This document shows positions 62,050 to 64,000 of a stretch of DNA of 64,000 nt, piece after piece. The notes beneath the pieces were generated by a model. It was not told the origin of the DNA, did no database searches, and was given only the letters and a program-made list of their open reading frames with translations. Origin of the DNA: Candidatus Ribeiella danica (GTDB taxonomy: Bacteria > Chloroflexota > Chloroflexia > Chloroflexales > Roseiflexaceae); NCBI GenBank assembly GCA_016717335.1, contig JADKFS010000001.1:2356001-2420000 (forward strand), written 5' to 3'. The stretch's first letter is position 1. Every line of letters starts with the position of its first letter. The translations under genes were made by a program, and so were the position numbers.

Positions 62050-64000
62050 GTGGCGCGGACGTTCGGCAACACGACCGCCGACTACCTCAACGTCGGCGAT
62101 CAAGCTGCGATCGACATCGCCGGCACCGCACTCACGATCTCCTGCTGGGTCAAAGTCGCCGCACTCAGCGCGCGGCAAGGCCTCGTCGTCAAGCGTGGCA
62201 CCGCCTTCCAGTATGAGCTACGTATCGAGGCGACAAGCGGAACCGTCACGTTCACGATCGATGACGGGACAAGCACCTTTAACAGCGCGACGTCGGCGAG
62301 TGGTGTCAGCTCGGGGAGCTGGGCACACATCGTCGCTGTCAAGAACGGCACCGGCGCGGGCGCGCTGTATGTCTTTCTGAACGGGACGAAGGGCACCGCG
62401 GCGACGTCGAATCTGTCCCTTGTCGCGAGCGATGGGAGCTTGCTCTTCGGCTGCGGTGGCACGGCGGCGAGCCGCTCGAACCCGCTCAACGGCGATCTCG
62501 CCGAGGTCGCGATCTGGAGCGCCGCGCTCGACGATGCCGAAGTCGGCGCGCTGGCAGGCCGGATGAGCCCCGCCCTCGTGCGGCCCCAAAGCCTGGCCGG
62601 CTATTGGGGCATTCTCGGGCAGAGTCCAGAGATCGACGTCCGCAATGGGAACGGGGCGACGGTCAACGGCACGACGGTCGCGGCACACCCGCGCATTGTC
62701 CATGCCGCCGAGACAATCGTCGGTGTGGGCGTGACCAGCTACGCGAAGGCCGTCGCCCACGCCGGCAGTATTGCAGCGAGCGTGTCTTGCCAGATCACGC
62801 GGGCGCGCGGGGCCGCGTCGAGCATTGCTCAAACGACGGCCGCCCAGCGCGCCCAGACGGCCGGCCGTCCGACGTCGAGCGCGATCGCGCCCAACGTGTC
62901 GGTCGCGCGCGCCGCCGCTCGAAGCCGCGCGACCGCGTCGAGCATCGCCCACACGGCCGGCGTCGCCAAGACGAAGATCCCCGGCCGCTTGATTAGCTCG
63001 TCGATTGCGATCGCTGCAGCTGCTGCGCGCGCGCTGGGGCTGGGGCGGCAAGCGAGTTCGTCGATCGCGCCCAGCACGTCGACTGGTCGCGCGGCTTCGC
63101 GAAGCCGCGCGACGAGCTGGACGCTTGCCGCAGCGGTCTCCGCTGCGCGCACGCTGGGGCTGGGACGGCAGGCGGCGGCGAGCATCGCCCACAGCGCGAC
63201 CGCGAGCCGTAGCAAGTCACGCGGCGGCGCGACGAGCTGGACACTTACCGCAGCGGTCTCCGCTGCGCGCACGCTGGGGCTGGGACGGCAGGCGGCGGCG
63301 AGCATCGCCCACACGGCCGCCCGCGCGCGAAGCATCGCGCAGAACAAAGTGACGACGAGCACGATCGGCCACACGTCGATCGCGACCCGTATCCGCACCT
63401 TCACGCTGCTAACGAGCTGGACTGGCGTCGCGCCGACGTCGAGCATTCAGCGCGTCTATAGCGCCCCCCGGTCGACGAGTTGGGCGCGCGATCTCGCCGC
63501 GGGTGTTGCGCGCGCCGCCGCTCGAAGCCGCCAGGCGAGCTGGGCCACGTCCCACGCCATGACCCTGGCCCGCCAGAAGGCGAGCGCCCGCCAGGTGGCG
63601 AGCACCCAAAGCCCGGCCGCGAACACGACGCGCGCGCTCGCGCAGGTACGCGTGACGAGTGACGTCACGCCTCACGCCGCGAGCGCGACCCGCGCGACCA
63701 CGTCGACCAGGTCGACGAGCTGGGCGGGCACCACGACTGCCGCAACAGCCCGATCGCTCGGGCGTGGTCGCCAGGCAAGCTGGGCCGGCGCCCTGTCCGC
63801 ATCCCTCGCCCGCGTTGCCGACCGAAGCCGCCAGGCGAGCTGGGCGGGGCCGGCTCCCACCTTGGGGGCGGTACACACCCTCGCCCTCGGCCGCGCGCTC
63901 GCGACATCGCTCGCGAATGTCTCGACGCTCGTCCGCTCCCTCGGCCTGACCCGCGCGCGCGTCGAGCATCACGTCGACGACCGCCGTCAGTCGATCGCAG
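62050..64000 (+). CDS. LamG-headed repetitive fibre-like protein, 3' end outside the window
   Basis: One uninterrupted frame of 650 codons runs from GTG 62050 to the edge. Residues ~1-215 are a LamG/ConA-like beta-sandwich (ALTISCWVKVAALSARQGLV, SGSWAHIVAVKNGTGAGALY, LNGDLAEVAIWSAALDDAEV, SLAGYWGI). From ~255 on the sequence is degenerate repeats built from (A/S)SIAHTA, ATSWTLAAAVSAARTLGLGRQ and RQASWA. Two repeat units, 63106-63190 and 63229-63313, are almost identical in DNA. It may be a receptor-binding fibre or an adhesin. Confidence 0.7.
   Translation, partial: MARTFGNTTADYLNVGDQAAIDIAGTALTISCWVKVAALSARQGLVVKRGTAFQYELRIEATSGTVTFTIDDGTSTFNSATSASGVSSGSWAHIVAVKNGTGAGALYVFLNGTKGTAATSNLSLVASDGSLLFGCGGTAASRSNPLNGDLAEVAIWSAALDDAEVGALAGRMSPALVRPQSLAGYWGILGQSPEIDVRNGNGATVNGTTVAAHPRIVHAAETIVGVGVTSYAKAVAHAGSIAASVSCQITRARGAASSIAQTTAAQRAQTAGRPTSSAIAPNVSVARAAARSRATASSIAHTAGVAKTKIPGRLISSSIAIAAAAARALGLGRQASSSIAPSTSTGRAASRSRATSWTLAAAVSAARTLGLGRQAAASIAHSATASRSKSRGGATSWTLTAAVSAARTLGLGRQAAASIAHTAARARSIAQNKVTTSTIGHTSIATRIRTFTLLTSWTGVAPTSSIQRVYSAPRSTSWARDLAAGVARAAARSRQASWATSHAMTLARQKASARQVASTQSPAANTTRALAQVRVTSDVTPHAASATRATTSTRSTSWAGTTTAATARSLGRGRQASWAGALSASLARVADRSRQASWAGPAPTLGAVHTLALGRALATSLANVSTLVRSLGLTRARVEHHVDDRRQSIA

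Overview
The window is high-GC bacterial chromosomal DNA. It most resembles a filamentous Chloroflexota genome of the Roseiflexus/Kouleothrix type. That placement is inference from gene content: a methylmalonyl-CoA mutase N-terminal chain encoded separately, Ser/Thr kinases fused to nSTAND1 and WD40 domains, an effector-associated domain protein, a PurS-PurL fusion, bactofilin, and intergenic DNA packed with dispersed GC-rich repeats. No rRNA gene is present to confirm it.

Positions 1-44 kb are host-like DNA with short transcription units on both strands. They hold a decayed secreted peptidase, a truncated XRE/NB-ARC protein, an SPFH-like/SH3 pair, UV endonuclease uvsE, methylmalonyl-CoA mutase, a VapC/Phd-type toxin-antitoxin pair, a META lipoprotein, an effector-associated-domain protein overlapping a PIG-L deacetylase, an ABC ATPase and ferritin. 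Next comes a TPP riboswitch cut off from the thiamine-binding protein gene thiB by an IS605-type tnpB insertion. Further on are a DUF1444 protein, purL with four in-frame repeat insertions, an SDR, a 1567-residue kinase/nSTAND1/WD40 protein, DUF429, DinB-like and immunity-like proteins, a glycosyltransferase, bactofilin, M24 and M20 peptidases, a fatty-acid desaturase, a second kinase and a tRNA with a CAT anticodon. Nearly every intergenic gap holds one of several repeat families. They include a ~250-bp GC-rich element, hairpin elements whose arm sequence differs between copies but stays perfectly self-complementary, arrays of 7-11-bp units followed by their inverted copies, and a 43-bp tandem array.

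From about 45.0 kb to the right edge the organisation changes to a dense array almost entirely on the + strand, with many ATGA or GTGA overlaps. It starts at a divergent XRE repressor gene facing a near-consensus promoter that carries a 20-bp palindromic operator. The first block (45.4-55.6 kb) encodes a PRTRC-type ubiquitin-like system: a ubiquitin-like protein C with an unusual C-terminal extension, an F-like protein, the E2-like protein B, the JAB/JAMM peptidase protein A and an E1-like ThiF. It continues with a DUF3102 protein, RtcB RNA ligase, a DEDDh exonuclease and a tyrosine recombinase. The second block (56.2-64 kb) looks phage-derived: two holin-like membrane proteins, an N-acetylmuramoyl-L-alanine amidase, a small ParB-like protein, structural proteins, a LamG-headed repetitive fibre-like protein running off the edge, and an initiator-type tRNA gene.

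The best candidate for an under-described system is the 45-55.6 kb PRTRC element with its RtcB and exonuclease cargo. The in-frame invasion of purL by repeat arrays is the most unusual sequence-level observation. Several genes (tnpB, kinase at 40.3 kb, M20 peptidase, desaturase, phage protein at 60.5 kb) contain single-base frame changes, many at short homopolymers and often compensated. The assembly may therefore carry indel errors, and pseudogene calls should be read with that in mind.
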